From contig JAJFMR010000284.1 of assembly GCA_020696915.1 (NCBI GenBank), forward strand, positions 1-7,018: a DNA stretch of 7,018 nt, read 5' to 3'. Below, piece by piece: positions 5,240 to 7,018 of this stretch; position 1 is the stretch's first letter; each line of letters starts with the position of its first letter. A program made the translations under genes and the position numbers. Below the pieces are notes generated by a model. It did no database searches and had not been told where the DNA came from. It saw nothing but the letters and a program-made list of their open reading frames with translations. Source of the DNA: Rhizobiaceae bacterium. GTDB lineage: Bacteria > Pseudomonadota > Alphaproteobacteria > Rhizobiales > Rhizobiaceae.

Positions 5240-7012
5240 ATGTATCGAGCGCCCGTCGAGGAAATCGCCTTCACCCTCAAACATGTCGCCGGGTTCCAGT
5301 CTGCGCTCGATGCAGGACGTTTCGGCGGCCTGACAGAGGATCTGCTCGACGCGATCCTGGAGGAAGCCGGACGCTTCGCCAGCGACGAGATCGCGCCGCT
5401 TCAGGCGGTGGGCGACGAGGAAGGCGCGGTGCTGTTGGGGGCCGACGTCACCATGCCCAGGGGCTGGAAGGATCTCTACCGGCGCTGGCGGGAAGCGGGC
5501 TGGAACGGGCTCTCGGCATCCGAATCGTATGGCGGCCAGGCGCTGCCGCACGCGCTCGGCGCAGCAGCGCTCGAAATGTGGAATTCCGGTTCGATGGCCT
5601 TCGCCATCGGCCCGACTCTCACCATGGGCGCGGCCGAGGCAATCGACAGGCACGCATCCGAGGGGCTGAAGAAGCTCTATCTCGGCAAGCTCGTGTCCGG
5701 CGAATGGACCGGCACGATGAACCTGACCGAGCCGCAGGCGGGCTCCGACCTGAACGCTGTCCGAGCCCGGGCCGAGCCCGCCGGCGACGGCTCCTGGCGG
5801 CTCTTCGGACAGAAGATCTTCATCACCTTTGGCGAGCACGACCTCACCGAGAACATCGTCCATATGGTGCTGGCGAGGGTGCCCGGCGCGCCTCCCGGAA
5901 CGCGCGGCCTCTCGCTGTTCCTGGTTCCGAAATTCCTGGTCGGCGAGGATGGCAGCATCGGCCGTCGCAACGACGTTTTCTGCTCAGGCCTCGAGCACAA
6001 GCTCGGCATTCATGCTTCCCCGACCTGCACGATGGTCTATGGCGACGGCTTCACCGAGCCGAAAGGCGCGGTCGGGTGGCTCGTCGGGGACGAGAACCGC
6101 GGCCTGGCATGCATGTTCACCATGATGAACGATGCCCGGCTGGCGGTGGGAATGCAGGGCGTCGGCGTTGCGGAAGCGGCATCCCAGAAAGCGCTCGCCT
6201 ATGCCAGGGAGCGGCGCCAGGGCAGGGCGAGGGGATATCGCGGCGACGGGATGTCGCCCATCGTCCATCATCCCGACGTGCAGCGGATGCTGCTCACCAT
6301 GCAGGTGATGACGCGCGCGGCCCGGGCGATCAGCTATTCCTGTGCGCTTGCCTCCGACATGGCGGACGCTGCCGAGGGTGCCGGGAAGATCTACTGGCAG
6401 GAGCGCGCCAACCTCCTGACGCCGGTCGCCAAGGCCTTTTCGACGGATGTCGGCGTCGAAGTTTCCTCGCTTTGCATCCAGGTGCACGGCGGCATGGGCT
6501 TCATCGAGGAAACCGGGGCGGCGCGACTGCTCCGCGACGCGCGCATCGCGCCGATCTACGAAGGCACGAACGGCATCCAGGCAATCGACCTCGTGACGCG
6601 CAAGCTGCCCCAGTCGGGTGGCGCGCACGTGCATGTCTATATCGGCGAACTCCTTGAAATTGTCTCGACCGTCGAGACCTCCAACCGGCACGAGTTCGGG
6701 CGCACGGCGGCAGAACTCCGGGCAGCGCTGCAGGCACTGGCGCAAGCCACGCGGCACCTCCAGAATCAGCTGGCCGAGGGGCGAACCGACCAGGCGCTGG
6801 CAGGAGCGACGCCTTACCTCCGGCTTTTCGCTCTGGCGTCAGGCGGCGCCGCGTTGGCACGCGGCGCGCTGGCCGACCGGTCCGGTTCGCGCATTGCGCT
6901 CTGCCGCTTCTTTGCCGAGAATCTTGCGGGCGAGGCGGTCACGCTGAAGGACCGCGTCGTCGGGGGAGCCGACAGCCTGACCGTGGCAGGCGCCGCTCTT
7001 GCCGGTGAGTGA
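5240..7012 (+). CDS. Acyl-CoA dehydrogenase, large (DmdC-like) subfamily
   Basis: This 590-residue flavoenzyme would introduce a trans-2 double bond into an acyl-CoA, with FAD passing electrons to electron-transfer flavoprotein and on to quinone. Domains in order: a short N-terminal segment typical of the large subfamily (MYRAPVEEIAFTL, 1-13), a helical N-domain (about 30-155), a beta middle domain with the flavin/substrate loop MNLTEPQAGSDLN (160-172), a helical C-domain with QVHGGMGFIEE (414-424), and the catalytic-base motif IYEGTNGIQAIDL (439-451), where E441 is the expected base. A further C-terminal domain (about 465-590) marks the approximately 600-residue type that includes 3-methylmercaptopropionyl-CoA dehydrogenase (DmdC). 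The true substrate cannot be told from sequence, because this subfamily also includes ordinary fatty acyl-CoA enzymes. ATG 5240 is chosen over ATG 5165 because AGAGGAG (5225-5231) lies eight bases upstream and the family N-terminus begins there. All key residues are present and the length is normal. A thiolase or crotonase partner may lie beyond the right edge, which is not visible. Confidence 0.95.
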   Translation: MYRAPVEEIAFTLKHVAGFQSALDAGRFGGLTEDLLDAILEEAGRFASDEIAPLQAVGDEEGAVLLGADVTMPRGWKDLYRRWREAGWNGLSASESYGGQALPHALGAAALEMWNSGSMAFAIGPTLTMGAAEAIDRHASEGLKKLYLGKLVSGEWTGTMNLTEPQAGSDLNAVRARAEPAGDGSWRLFGQKIFITFGEHDLTENIVHMVLARVPGAPPGTRGLSLFLVPKFLVGEDGSIGRRNDVFCSGLEHKLGIHASPTCTMVYGDGFTEPKGAVGWLVGDENRGLACMFTMMNDARLAVGMQGVGVAEAASQKALAYARERRQGRARGYRGDGMSPIVHHPDVQRMLLTMQVMTRAARAISYSCALASDMADAAEGAGKIYWQERANLLTPVAKAFSTDVGVEVSSLCIQVHGGMGFIEETGAARLLRDARIAPIYEGTNGIQAIDLVTRKLPQSGGAHVHVYIGELLEIVSTVETSNRHEFGRTAAELRAALQALAQATRHLQNQLAEGRTDQALAGATPYLRLFALASGGAALARGALADRSGSRIALCRFFAENLAGEAVTLKDRVVGGADSLTVAGAALAGE

Positions 7013-7018
7013 GTACGA

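Noticed and set aside
5009..5863. A 284-codon minus-strand frame opposite the start of the acyl-CoA dehydrogenase
   Set aside because: It is antisense to well-conserved acyl-CoA dehydrogenase sequence and has no recognisable domain.

Overview
The window is GC-rich and densely coding. It looks like the chromosome of an alphaproteobacterium of the order Hyphomicrobiales (rhizobial group, probably Mesorhizobium or a relative). I infer this from the resemblance of the UbiA and PurD proteins to those of that group and from a DUF6101-type protein next to ubiA, not from a database search.

Layout from left to right: (1) the last 51 codons of an FAD-linked oxidase (+), followed by a strong stem-loop; (2) a possible promoter and structured leader, then a 187-aa DUF6101-type protein (+); (3) a short convergent gap; (4) ubiA, 4-hydroxybenzoate polyprenyltransferase (-); (5) a 119-bp divergent gap with a symmetric pair of CTTGAC boxes; (6) purD, phosphoribosylamine-glycine ligase (+); (7) a 33-bp convergent gap with a stem-loop; (8) a secreted GH25 lysozyme-family protein with an unusual C-terminal extension (-); (9) a 386-bp divergent gap with little recognisable content; (10) a full-length acyl-CoA dehydrogenase of the approximately 590-residue type (+). 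Six bases of non-coding sequence remain at the right edge.

The genes are mostly single transcription units on alternating strands and do not form one operon. They serve ubiquinone synthesis (ubiA), purine synthesis (purD), fatty-acid or thioester oxidation feeding the quinone pool (acyl-CoA dehydrogenase, and probably the FAD oxidase), and cell-wall turnover (GH25). I see no mobile element, CRISPR array, tRNA or rRNA, and no evidence of a multi-gene novel system.

The points most worth a second look are PurD, which lacks about 20 residues of the conserved ATP-grasp segment that normally carries the DHKR motif just before GPNTGGMG, and the run of back-to-back hairpins in the leader of the DUF6101 gene.
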